A stretch of 17,660 nt of DNA, taken from contig CADBKB010000021.1 in the NCBI GenBank assembly GCA_902795095.1, positions 1-17,660 of the forward strand. The letters are read 5' to 3'. Source of the stretch: Oscillospiraceae bacterium. GTDB taxonomy: Bacteria > Bacillota_A > Clostridia > Oscillospirales > Oscillospiraceae. Every line of letters starts with the position of its first letter. The stretch's first letter is position 1. Below are positions 6,641 to 13,837 of this stretch, piece by piece. The position numbers and the translations under genes are program-made. Under the pieces are notes generated by a model, which was given only the letters and a program-made list of their open reading frames with translations, was not told where the DNA came from and did not search any database.

Positions 6641-8395
6641 TTATTTCTCCGGAATGGCCAGCCGCTTGACGAGCTCCGGGTCGGGGGTGACGTAGCCGGT
6701 GCGGTAGCGGTCGTAGATCACCATGCCCGGGCGGGCGCCGCCCGGCTTTTTTACGTTGCGCACCTGGGTGCAGTCCACCGCCACCCCCTGGCCCTCCCGG
6801 GCGCGGGAATAATAGGCGGCCAGCATCATGGCCTCGGTGACGGTGCTGTCCGGCGGCTGCGCCCCGCCGCAGACGATGATGACGTGGCTGCCGGGGATTT
6901 TCTGCACATGCAGCCAGAGGTCGGACTTGTCCGCGGTGCGCAGGGTCAGCTCGTCGTTCTGGCGATTGCTGCGGCCCACCAGGATGGGGAAGCCGTCGGA
7001 GCTCAGGAAGCTCGTGGGTCTGGAGGGGGGCAGCTTCATGCGCTTTTTCGCGCCCCGCTCCCGGAGGATCCCGCCGGAGAGCAGCTCCTCGCGGATCTCC
7101 GCCAGATCCCGGTCCGTCTCGGCCCGGGTCAGGGAATCGAGGACGCTCATGAGGTATTCCAGCTCCTCCTCGCCCTTCGCGATCTGCTCGGTGAGATATT
7201 TTTCGGCGTTTTTCGCCTTGGCGTAGTCCTTGTAGAATTTGGCCGCGTTGGCCTGGGGGGAGATGGCCGGATTCAGCGGGATATCGACGGTCTTCATCTC
7301 CGGATCGTAGAAATCGACGGCGCTCAGCCGCACCTGGCCGCGCTGGATCTGGTAGAGGTTGGCGGTGACGATGTCGCCGAGCTGACGCAGGCGGTCGCGG
7401 TCATAGGTGGCCTCCAGCTCCCGGCGCTGGTGGGCCAGGCGGCGGGCGGTGCGGTCGCGCAGGTTCGTGATCTCGCGCACCATGGCCTGGGATTTCTGTC
7501 GCAGCCGGTCGGCGGTGTCCCGGGCGGCATAGAACGCGTCGAGCATGGAGGAAAAATCGGGATAGACCTCGGTTTTCAGCGCTGTGCCGTATTGGAGGAT
7601 GGGCGTGCAGGAGAAATCAAAGCCCCGGCCGTCGGGCCGGCGCAGCAGGGTCGGCTGCCAGGGGCCGCGGATCAGCGCCGCCAATTCGGCGCACAGGGCC
7701 TCGGCGGCGGCGCGGGCGTCCGCCGGCACGGGGGTGTCCACATTGCCGGTCACGCGGCACGCCAGCTCCCGGCACAGCAGGGGCGACAGACCGAAGAAGC
7801 TGTCCAGCAGCACCCGATCCAGGGGATCGCCGGCGCGGGCGGAGAGCAGGGCGGCCAGAGCCCCGGGCTCGGCCAGGGCGGGATCGCGCTTTTCCTGCTT
7901 CGGGGGCAGCTCATAGCGCAGACCCGGCAGCAGCGGCCGGCGCTCGGACATGGTCAGGTCCACCCGGCGCAGGCAGTCGATCACCCGGCCGTCGGCGCCC
8001 ACCAGGATCAGATTGGAGGTGCGGCCCATGAGCTCGGCGACCAGCTGCTTTTCCGTCACCTCGCCCAGCTCGTCGGCGCAGGCGAAGCGCAGGGTCACGC
8101 AGCGCTCCAGCCCCGCCTGCTCGATGCCCAGAAAGCGGCCGCCCAGCAGGTGCTTGCGCAGCAGCATGCAGAACATGGGAGGCTTGGCCGGATTCTCCGG
8201 GTTCATCTCCGTGAGCTGGATGCGGGGATAGCCGGGATTGGCGCACAGATACAGCCGCCGGGTCCCGGCGCGGGAGCGCAGCTGGAGCACCAGGCTGTCG
8301 CGGGTGGACTGATGGATTTTATCGATGCGGCTGTCCGCCAGAGCCTCGCTGAGCTCCGCGGTCACCGCCTTGAGGGTCAGGGCGTCAAAGGGCAT
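6641..8395 (-). CDS. rqcH: RqcH / NFACT-family ribosome quality control protein
   Basis: RqcH (bacterial Rqc2/NEMF homologue, older name fibronectin-binding protein) binds stalled 50S subunits and recruits tRNA-Ala to add C-terminal alanine tails. The 584-residue product matches the family length. It shows an NFACT-N domain (about 1-240, with DSLVLQLR at 33-40), a charged coiled-coil middle (about 300-455) and an NFACT-R domain (about 470-584) with NDELTLRTADKSDLWLHVQ and GSHVII. The start is the ATG preceded by GGGAGG; it overlaps the end of mrnC by 11 bp, implying translational coupling. The conserved Asp-Arg pair of NFACT-N appears here as Glu97-Arg98. The stop is followed by a palindromic repeat. 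Assignment to the NFACT family is secure; full RqcH activity is inferred from the complete domain order. Confidence 0.93.
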   Translation of the reverse strand: MPFDALTLKAVTAELSEALADSRIDKIHQSTRDSLVLQLRSRAGTRRLYLCANPGYPRIQLTEMNPENPAKPPMFCMLLRKHLLGGRFLGIEQAGLERCVTLRFACADELGEVTEKQLVAELMGRTSNLILVGADGRVIDCLRRVDLTMSERRPLLPGLRYELPPKQEKRDPALAEPGALAALLSARAGDPLDRVLLDSFFGLSPLLCRELACRVTGNVDTPVPADARAAAEALCAELAALIRGPWQPTLLRRPDGRGFDFSCTPILQYGTALKTEVYPDFSSMLDAFYAARDTADRLRQKSQAMVREITNLRDRTARRLAHQRRELEATYDRDRLRQLGDIVTANLYQIQRGQVRLSAVDFYDPEMKTVDIPLNPAISPQANAAKFYKDYAKAKNAEKYLTEQIAKGEEELEYLMSVLDSLTRAETDRDLAEIREELLSGGILRERGAKKRMKLPPSRPTSFLSSDGFPILVGRSNRQNDELTLRTADKSDLWLHVQKIPGSHVIIVCGGAQPPDSTVTEAMMLAAYYSRAREGQGVAVDCTQVRNVKKPGGARPGMVIYDRYRTGYVTPDPELVKRLAIPEK

Positions 8396-8798
8396 GCTGG
8401 GCCTCCCATCCGATGGCAAAGAGTTCTTCGATCCGGTCGCGCCGGCCGGACAGGTAGAGGCTGCCCAGCAGGGCCTCCAGGCCGGTGGCCTTGGCGTACT
8501 GGCCGTGGGTGGCGTTCTTGGGGATGGCGTGCACATGGGCGTTGCGGCCCCGGCGGTACATCGCCAGCTCCTCCTCGGTCAGGCAGGGCAGGATCGCGTC
8601 CAGAAACACCGCCTGAGCCGGGGCGGACACATGCTCCACCGTGGCCCGGTGCAGATGCTCGGATTTTCCCATGCCGGACAGGCACACTCTGGTGCGCACC
8701 AGCAGCTCAAAGACGCAGTCGCCCATATGGGCCAGACCCAGGACCGACATGGCCTGAAGCTGCGCGGGATTCATGGTTGGATGGAACAGCTCCTGCAT
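8385..8798 (-). CDS. mrnC: Mini-ribonuclease III (Mini-III)
   Basis: Mini-III is a small RNase III-like enzyme without a double-stranded RNA-binding domain; in Bacillus it trims 23S rRNA precursor ends. The 137-residue product fits the family. The catalytic region LAHMGDCVFELLVR (residues 22-35) carries the aspartate D27. The family motif RRGRNA is at 82-87. The second catalytic acid is E108 in TGLEALLGSLYL (105-116). The start ATG follows AAAGGGGG with 7 nt spacing; in-frame ATGs further upstream lie in a repeat and lack ribosome sites. The gene overlaps rqcH by 11 bp, coupling a ribosomal RNA maturation enzyme with a ribosome rescue factor. An extended -10 box is the only promoter signal I see. 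Commonly neighbouring genes (cysS, rlmB) are absent here. Confidence 0.93.
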   Translation of the reverse strand: MQELFHPTMNPAQLQAMSVLGLAHMGDCVFELLVRTRVCLSGMGKSEHLHRATVEHVSAPAQAVFLDAILPCLTEEELAMYRRGRNAHVHAIPKNATHGQYAKATGLEALLGSLYLSGRRDRIEELFAIGWEAQHAL

Positions 8799-8826
8799 GA
8801 CGCAGCCCCCTTTCGTGATTTTGTTC

Positions 8827-8835
8827 ATCATAGCA
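8827..8835 (-). promoter_or_regulatory. Possible extended -10 promoter for mrnC-rqcH
   Basis: On the minus strand, TGCTATGAT places a TATGAT -10 box (8827-8832) with an upstream TG, about 28 bp before the mrnC start. The -35 position 17 bp upstream reads TTCTCT, which is poor, and falls in the edge of the palindromic repeat. The promoter is therefore either extended-10 dependent or weak. Confidence 0.4.
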
Positions 8836-8852
8836 TATTTGAATGGAAAAGA

Positions 8853-8963
8853 GAAGAGTGAAGAGGAAAGAGGCGTTTTCATATCTGCGATATGAAAAAT
8901 GCTCGAAAAAGGCTCAAATCGAGGATTTGAGGATCCCATTTCCCTCTTCCCTTTTCACTCTTC
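8853..8963. repeat. Nested-palindrome intergenic element (MITE-like)
   Basis: The outer arms are GAAGAGTGAAGAGGAAAGAGG (8853-8873) and an imperfect inverted copy, CTCTTCCCTTTTCACTCTTC (8944-8963). Between them lie two perfect hairpins: TTTTCATATC-TGC-GATATGAAAA (8876-8898) and CTCAAATC-GAG-GATTTGAG (8913-8931). The element is AT-rich compared with the flanking genes and sits between mrnC and ricT. Purine-rich GAAGAGTGAA arms of this type recur in gut Clostridia from memory; no copy number can be given from this window. No coding sequence is present in the 8799-9007 gap. Confidence 0.75.
8906..8931 (-). terminator. Possible intrinsic terminator for holB-ricT inside the repeat
   Basis: On the minus strand, the perfect 8-bp stem CTCAAATC/GATTTGAG with a 3-nt loop is followed by CCTTTTTC. 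It lies 77 bp beyond the ricT stop codon. The stem is AT-rich, so strength is uncertain, but the T run is correctly placed for this strand only. Confidence 0.45.
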
Positions 8964-9007
8964 ACGCGGCTGTCCCCGCGGGGCCTTGCCCGCGCGGGCG
9001 CCGGATG

Positions 9008-10321
9008 TTATTTCTGCTCGCTCTTGCGCCGGTAGTGCCGGCGGCGGTTCGGCTTCTTCGCGCCTTCCTCGCGGCTCGCTTTCTTGGCCGCCTCCTCGTG
9101 GGACGGCTTCGGGGCGGCGTGCTTCTCGTCCCGGGCCTTCTCCTTGGGCTTGCCGCCCTTGGCGGGCTTGTCCTGGCGGGGCTTTTCCTGCTTCGGCTTG
9201 TCCTGCGCCTTGGGCTTGTCCTGCGCCTTGGGCTTGTCCGCGGCCTCGGGCCGGCCGCGGCGGCGGCTGCGGCTGCGGCGCTGGGGCTGCTCCTTCTCCT
9301 CCGGCTCCCGGTGGGCCAGCTCCGCGGTGGAGCGGAGCAGCACCGGCTCCAGGGGCTCCATGGCGGGCGCGGAGGAGCGCAGACGGGTGCGCGTCTCCCG
9401 GTTGCCTGAGATGGGCGCCAGGTCCCTGGGGATGGGAGGATCGTTCTTATGGGCCTTGCCGCTGCGCAGCACGGCGATCTGGTCGTTGCCGTAGCTGTGG
9501 ATCTCCTCGGGGTGATCCTCCATGCGCACCTTGACGCTCTGGCGCAGCAGGTTCACCTCGGTGATGGTGCCGCGGCCGTCGGGGGTATCGACGAAGGATT
9601 CGTTCTTCGGGCTGGTGCGCAGCAGGTCCTCGTAGGCCTCCTGCTCATACTTGAGGCAGCACATGAGCCGGCCGCAGGTGCCGGAGATCTTGGTGGGGTT
9701 GAGGCTGAGATTCTGCACCTTGGCCATCTTGATGGACACGGGCTGGAATTCCTCCAGGAATTCCCGGCAGCAGAAGGGCCGGCCGCATACGCCCAGGCCG
9801 CCCACCATCTTGGCCTTGTCGCGCACGCCGATCTGGCGCAGCTCGATGCGGGTGCGGAAGACCGCCGCCAGGCTCTTGACCAGCTCGCGGAAGTCCACGC
9901 GCCCGTCGGCGGTGAAGAAGAAGAGGATCTTGCTGCCGTCAAAGGCGTACTCCGCCGACACGAGCTGCATCTCCAGCCCCTGCTCGGCGATCTTCTGCAG
10001 GCACACGTCATAGGCCCGCTTTTCCTTCTCCCGGTTTTCCGCGGCGGTGCGCTCGTCGGCGTCGGTGGCGAGGCGCAGCACCCGGCGCAGGGGCAGCACC
10101 ACATCCCGCACGGCGACGGTATGGTTGCCCGCGGTGCATTCGCCGTACTCCACGCCCCGGGCGGTATCAATGATCACGTGGGACCCGGCGGGGATCTGCA
10201 GCTGGCCGGGGTCGAAATAATAGACCTTCCCGCCGGAGCGGAACGCCACGTCCACCACGGTCACGGAGGCGGTGGGATCCGGCTGCGGTTCGACGACGGG
10301 ATCCTTTATCAGTTCATCCAT
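9008..10321 (-). CDS. ricT: RicT (YaaT), PSP1-domain iron-sulfur protein with long charged tail
   Basis: RicT acts with RicA and RicF in the Y-complex that works with RNase Y on mRNA processing in Bacillus, and the complex carries [4Fe-4S] clusters. The conserved core is about residues 18-290. It contains the PSP1 region (about 60-145) and the cysteine motifs CGRPFCC (179-185) and CGRLMCC (216-222) expected for cluster binding. After the core comes a tail of about 150 residues rich in Lys, Arg, Glu and Pro, with short repeats such as KAQDKP twice in tandem and RRSRSRRRGR. Bacillus RicT is about 275 residues, so the tail is an addition. The start ATG follows AGGAG with 7 nt spacing. The gene lies 29 nt downstream of holB, the same order as in Bacillus, and shares its promoter. 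Confidence 0.92.
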   Translation of the reverse strand: MDELIKDPVVEPQPDPTASVTVVDVAFRSGGKVYYFDPGQLQIPAGSHVIIDTARGVEYGECTAGNHTVAVRDVVLPLRRVLRLATDADERTAAENREKEKRAYDVCLQKIAEQGLEMQLVSAEYAFDGSKILFFFTADGRVDFRELVKSLAAVFRTRIELRQIGVRDKAKMVGGLGVCGRPFCCREFLEEFQPVSIKMAKVQNLSLNPTKISGTCGRLMCCLKYEQEAYEDLLRTSPKNESFVDTPDGRGTITEVNLLRQSVKVRMEDHPEEIHSYGNDQIAVLRSGKAHKNDPPIPRDLAPISGNRETRTRLRSSAPAMEPLEPVLLRSTAELAHREPEEKEQPQRRSRSRRRGRPEAADKPKAQDKPKAQDKPKQEKPRQDKPAKGGKPKEKARDEKHAAPKPSHEEAAKKASREEGAKKPNRRRHYRRKSEQK

Positions 10322-10350
10322 AGGTTAACTCCTGTTCTGGTTGTAGTTTG

Positions 10351-11289
10351 TCAAAGGCTGCGCAGGGCTCCGCACAGATGGCCCACGCCCACGTTGCTCT
10401 GGGCGCGGTCATAGGCCAGGCGGAGGGCCTCCATGGCGGCGCTGAGCTCCGGCGCGGAACGGGCGCCGGCAACGGCGCCGGCCTGCTCGTCGGCGGGCAG
10501 GCCCGCTTTTGCGCACAGGGCCCGGTGGATCAGGCCCATCCAGAGCGCCAGCTCGGCCGAAAATTCGTCGCGGCTGAGCTTCTCCATGCCGCACAGCAGC
10601 TCGGTCAGGGCGAGGCGGTCGCGCCGGGCGTAGGCCTGGGCGAACCGATCGGTGCGCTCTGTGCCGCGGGATGCCTCCAGCGCCTCCAGGGCCTGGCCGA
10701 GCCAGCCGCCGGAGACGCTCGCCGCCGCACGGTAGTCGGCCTCGCTCCTGCCGGGGCAGCGGCCGCGCAGGGCGGCGGACAGGGTCCCGGCGTCCAGGGG
10801 GGCGAGCTGCATCATCTGGCACCGGCTGCGCACCGTGGGCAGCAGCCGCTCCGGATCGGGCGTGAGGAAGAGGAAGGCCGCGTAGGCGGGGGGCTCCTCG
10901 ATGAGCTTGAGCAGAGCGTTCTGGGCCTGGGGATTGAGCTCCTGCGGGAAGATATACACCTTGCTCCGGCCCTCGTTGGGCCGGATGCAGGCGTCCGCCG
11001 CCACGGCCCGGGCGGCGCCCACGCCGAAGAGCTTGTGCTCCGCGTCCTCGCAGAGGGTCACATCCGGATGGTTGCCGGCGAAGACCTTCTTGCAGGCGCT
11101 GCACACGCCGCAGGGCCGCTCCGTCTCGCTCCGGCACTGCATGGCGGCGGCCAGGATCCGGGCGAGGGTCCGCTTGCCGCTGCCCGCGGGACCGCATATG
11201 GCGCAGCAATGGGGCAGCTTGCCCGCGTCGCCGGCGGCGCCGAGGCGACTGCGCAGGGCGTCGTTGCCCAAAAAACCGTCGAATCTCAT
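10351..11289 (-). CDS. holB: DNA polymerase III clamp-loader subunit delta prime
   Basis: Delta prime is part of the clamp loader that places the sliding clamp on DNA. The 312-residue protein has an AAA+ domain with Walker A GPAGSGKRT (33-41), a zinc module with C52, C60, C63 and C66 (CGVCSAC), the NPQAQNALLKLIEEPP stretch (119-134) and sensor SRC (155-157). The segment aligned with Walker B reads VYIFPQEL (111-118) and lacks the usual acidic DEAD-like residues. The start ATG is preceded by GGGAGG at 5 nt. It is followed after 29 nt by ricT, a conserved Bacillota pair. The usual upstream tmk is absent, and a strong divergent promoter region lies there instead. HolB is distinguished from DnaX by its length, lack of a C-terminal tau domain and the ricT neighbour. 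Confidence 0.93.
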   Translation of the reverse strand: MRFDGFLGNDALRSRLGAAGDAGKLPHCCAICGPAGSGKRTLARILAAAMQCRSETERPCGVCSACKKVFAGNHPDVTLCEDAEHKLFGVGAARAVAADACIRPNEGRSKVYIFPQELNPQAQNALLKLIEEPPAYAAFLFLTPDPERLLPTVRSRCQMMQLAPLDAGTLSAALRGRCPGRSEADYRAAASVSGGWLGQALEALEASRGTERTDRFAQAYARRDRLALTELLCGMEKLSRDEFSAELALWMGLIHRALCAKAGLPADEQAGAVAGARSAPELSAAMEALRLAYDRAQSNVGVGHLCGALRSL

Positions 11290-11332
11290 GTCCGCCTCCC
11301 GATCAAGCCATACTTACCCATATTACAGCTTC

Positions 11333-11361
11333 ATTATACCCGGTTTTTTCCCGTTTTGCAA
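11333..11361 (-). promoter_or_regulatory. Sigma-A promoter for holB-ricT
   Basis: On the minus strand, TTGCAA (11356-11361) and a perfect TATAAT (11333-11338) are separated by 17 bp. The -10 box lies about 44 bp upstream of the holB start. It diverges from the nudC promoter about 90 bp away. Confidence 0.8.
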
Positions 11362-11451
11362 GCGGGAAGGCGTTTTTTCAGGACCGCTTCAGCGTTCCGG
11401 GGTATGATAGCTCCGGCGGGCCATTTTTCCGGGACAATTCTCACATTTCCC

Positions 11452-11480
11452 GTGACAAACGCAGAAAGAGGTGCTATAAT
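11452..11480 (+). promoter_or_regulatory. Sigma-A promoter for the nudC-foldase-SPFH run
   Basis: GTGACA (11452-11457) and TATAAT (11475-11480) are separated by 17 bp, with a TG one base upstream of the -10 (GTGCTATAAT). Two further TATAAT hexamers follow at 11482-11487 and 11490-11495. The nudC start is 44 bp downstream of the first -10 box. Confidence 0.75.
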
Positions 11481-11500
11481 CTATAATGATATAATAGCAC
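11471..11500 (+). promoter_or_regulatory. Dyad symmetry over the -10 region (candidate operator)
   Basis: GTGCTAT (11471-11477) is inverted as ATAGCAC (11494-11500) with a 16-bp spacer. The dyad surrounds all three TATAAT hexamers and covers the predicted transcription start. A repressor bound here would block the promoter. It could also form a weak hairpin in the leader; no partner protein is identified. Confidence 0.4.
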
Positions 11501-11524
11501 TGCCAGAGGCAAAGGAAGACCGCC

Positions 11525-12349
11525 ATGATCCAGGACATCGCCCCCCACAGCTTCGCAAATCCCTACCGGGCCCTGCCGCCGACGCCCGACGCGCCGACGC
11601 TGGTATTCCGCGAGGGCGAGGTGCTGTGCGCCGGGGGCGCGGAGGATCTGCGCCTTCCCCGCTGGGGCGAGCTGGCGCTTTCCGAGGGCCGCTTCGCCTT
11701 CGAGCTCGACGGCGCGCCGGTGTTCCTGACCGACGCCGCCCCCGGGCGGATCCCCGCGGGCTTTGCCTTTGCAGCGGCGGCGGGCCTTCGTTCCGCCCAT
11801 CCCCGGCACATCGCCTGGGCGGTGGGCGTGGGCGGCAGCCTGATGCGCTGGTACCGGCAAAACCGCCTGTGCGGCGCCTGCGGCGCGGCCATGGTGGACA
11901 GCGACTGCGAGCGCGCCCGGGTCTGCCCGCGCTGCGGCGCCACCGTCTATCCCAGGATCAACCCCGCGGTCATCGCCGCGGTGCACGACGGCGAGCGGCT
12001 GCTGCTCACCCGATACCGGGGCCGGCCCTTCAAGTCCTATGCCCTTGTGGCGGGCTTCAATGAGATCGGCGAGAGCATCGAGGATACCGTCCGCCGGGAG
12101 GTATACGAGGAGACGGGGCTGCGGGTCAGGAATCTGCGCTTCTACCGCTCCCAGCCCTGGGTCTTCACCGACAGTCTGCTGATGGGCTTCTTTGCCGAGC
12201 TGGACGGGCCGGACGAGATCCGCATGGACCCCGGAGAGCTGGCGGAGGCCGGATGGTTCGAGCGCGGCAGCCTGCCCGCCGACCACTCCGAGATCTCCCT
12301 CACCGGGGAGATGATCGAGCTGTTCCGCCGCGGCGCGGAGCCCCACTGA
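11525..12349 (+). CDS. nudC: NAD+ diphosphatase NudC (Nudix, zinc-ribbon)
   Basis: NudC hydrolyses NAD(H) to NMN and AMP and removes NAD caps from RNA. The 274-residue product has the typical layout: a variable N-terminal domain (1-110), a zinc ribbon with C116, C119, C134 and C137, then the Nudix domain. The Nudix box runs from G177 to L199 with E183 and REVYEE (191-196) in place. Downstream, SQPWVFTDS (209-217) matches the SQPW signature that separates NudC from other Nudix proteins. All catalytic residues look intact. The start ATG follows AAGGA at 8-9 nt. It is the first gene of a plus-strand run of five closely spaced genes; the next begins 19 nt after its stop. A strong promoter with a candidate operator precedes it. 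Confidence 0.94.
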   Translation: MIQDIAPHSFANPYRALPPTPDAPTLVFREGEVLCAGGAEDLRLPRWGELALSEGRFAFELDGAPVFLTDAAPGRIPAGFAFAAAAGLRSAHPRHIAWAVGVGGSLMRWYRQNRLCGACGAAMVDSDCERARVCPRCGATVYPRINPAVIAAVHDGERLLLTRYRGRPFKSYALVAGFNEIGESIEDTVRREVYEETGLRVRNLRFYRSQPWVFTDSLLMGFFAELDGPDEIRMDPGELAEAGWFERGSLPADHSEISLTGEMIELFRRGAEPH

Positions 12350-12368
12350 TTACCACAGGAGAACCGAT

Positions 12369-12638
12369 ATGGACGAACAACAAAACGAACTGATCCCGCA
12401 GGAGCCGGCCCCGGAGCCCGAGCAAACGCCGAAGCCGGCGAATATGCGCACCCATTACCTCATCCGCATCCTGGTCGGCGGATATCTGGCCTATCTGGGC
12501 TGGCAGCTGATGCAAACCTATATCAAGGGCACCGCATCCTCCATGGCCCTGGCGGTCATCGCCGGCGTCGCCTTCATGCTGCTGGGCGGCGCGCTGGTGG
12601 TCTGGAGCGTGGTGCTGATGACCAGAGGCGACGAATGA
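12369..12638 (+). CDS. Small two-TM membrane protein, unknown function
   Basis: This is an 89-residue protein I do not recognise. Its first 25 residues are acidic and proline-rich (PAPEPEQTPKP). Two hydrophobic helices follow, at about 30-49 (YLIRILVGGYLAYLGWQLM) and 58-84, separated by a short polar loop with a lysine. Both ends are predicted to be cytoplasmic. The start ATG has ACAGGAG at 7-8 nt. The end overlaps the next gene by 4 bp (ATGA), which argues for translation in step with the lipoprotein foldase. It may help insert or organise the neighbouring envelope proteins, but that is a guess from position. Confidence 0.8.
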   Translation: MDEQQNELIPQEPAPEPEQTPKPANMRTHYLIRILVGGYLAYLGWQLMQTYIKGTASSMALAVIAGVAFMLLGGALVVWSVVLMTRGDE

Positions 12639-13801
12639 AGCGGCTGCTTGCGCTGCTGGCGGCGGTGTGCCTGCTGGCCGGGTGCGCCGCGCAGCCAGAG
12701 CCGGCCCCCGCGGCGGAGGCTCCGGCCCCAGCGGCGGCGGATCCCGCTCCCGCGGCGGAGGATCCCGCCCCTGCGGGGGAGGCTCCCGTCCCGGACGACG
12801 CGCCGGTGCTGGAGTGCGGGTCCGACGTGATGACCAACAGCCGGTTTCAGTTCTATTTCGGCCAGCAGTATACCGCCGTGCTCGACGCCTACGGCGACAG
12901 CGCCTTCGACGCCTCCCGGGATCTGGCCGACCAGCGCTATGACGAGACCCAGACCTGGGCCGAGTTCCTGACGGACCAGGCCCTGACCCTGGCCGAGCAG
13001 ACGCGGATGCTGTGTCTCGCGGCGGACGCCGCGGGCTTCGCCCCCGTGGAGGGCGCGCCCCTGGACGACGCCGACGCGAAGCAGCGGGGCTATGCCGACC
13101 TGCCCGCCATGCTCACGGCCCTCTACGGCGAGGGCGCGGCGCCGGAGGAATATGCCGCCTTCTGCCGGGAGGTCGCCACCGCCGAGGCCTATGCCGCGGC
13201 CGTGCGGGAGAAGGACTATTCCGAAGCCGAGCTCTCGGCCTATTACGACGCCCATGCCGCGGATTACGAATCCGTATTTCATATTTTAAAGGACGACGCG
13301 CGCACCACCGATGTGCGCATCATCCGCTTCTATCCGGACGACCCCGGCAGCGAGGACGACTGGAGCGCCGCCGAGGCCCGGGCCCGGGCCGTGGAGGCGG
13401 AATTCGCCGCCGATCCCACCGACAGCGCCTTTGCCGCCCTGGCCGACGCGAAGACGGAGGATTTCAAGTCCCCCGCCGGCGGCCTGTACACCGGGCTCTA
13501 TCCCGGCGGCACGGGGGAGCTGGCAAAGTGGCTTTACCCCGCCGGGGGCGGCCGCTCCGTGGGGGACAGCGCCCTGCTGCGGGAGTCCGACGCCTGGGCC
13601 CTGTGCTATGTCAGCGCCCTGGGCGAGCGCCCCTACTGGCAGATCGTCTGCACAGAGGATCTGCGCCGCGAGGACTACGTTCACACCCTGGAGGAGCTGC
13701 GCAAGACCTGGGTCTTTACGCGGCACCCGGAAAATATCGACCTGCGCGTGCCCACCGCGCACAATGCCGAGCGCTTTGACGGCGTCGAGGCTGTGGGCTG
13801 A
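12635..13801 (+). CDS. PrsA/SurA-like foldase lipoprotein with degenerate parvulin domain
   Basis: This is a 388-residue exported lipoprotein. The N-terminus has a short basic stretch, a hydrophobic core and the lipobox LLAGC with acylated Cys17. A Pro/Ala/Glu linker (18-57) comes next, with PAPA-type repeats that act as a spacer above the membrane. An alpha-helical SurA/PrsA-like region follows (about 60-215). The last third (about 220-345) corresponds to a parvulin (PpiC) domain: GGLYTGLYPGG (282-292) and GERPYWQ (330-336) match the downstream paralogue. The usual VRHILI core strand appears as VRIIRF (227-232) without histidine, so prolyl isomerase activity is doubtful and a chaperone role is more likely. 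The start ATG overlaps the previous stop. The similarity to the next gene suggests tandem duplication followed by divergence. Confidence 0.85.
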   Translation: MKRLLALLAAVCLLAGCAAQPEPAPAAEAPAPAAADPAPAAEDPAPAGEAPVPDDAPVLECGSDVMTNSRFQFYFGQQYTAVLDAYGDSAFDASRDLADQRYDETQTWAEFLTDQALTLAEQTRMLCLAADAAGFAPVEGAPLDDADAKQRGYADLPAMLTALYGEGAAPEEYAAFCREVATAEAYAAAVREKDYSEAELSAYYDAHAADYESVFHILKDDARTTDVRIIRFYPDDPGSEDDWSAAEARARAVEAEFAADPTDSAFAALADAKTEDFKSPAGGLYTGLYPGGTGELAKWLYPAGGGRSVGDSALLRESDAWALCYVSALGERPYWQIVCTEDLRREDYVHTLEELRKTWVFTRHPENIDLRVPTAHNAERFDGVEAVG

Positions 13802-13837
13802 CTCAATACGCGAACATCCGCGAGAAAGAAGGTACCT

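Noticed and set aside
10322..10338. GAAC-AGGA-GTTA just upstream of ricT, resembling a LexA box
   Set aside because: It has a mismatch in the second half-site, coincides with the ribosome binding site, and lies between co-transcribed genes.
11341..11378. TTCCCG/CGGGAA hairpin followed by GGCGTTTTTT in the holB-nudC gap, as a plus-strand terminator
   Set aside because: There is no plus-strand gene upstream to end, the stem is 6 bp, and the same bases form the -35 region of the holB promoter on the other strand.
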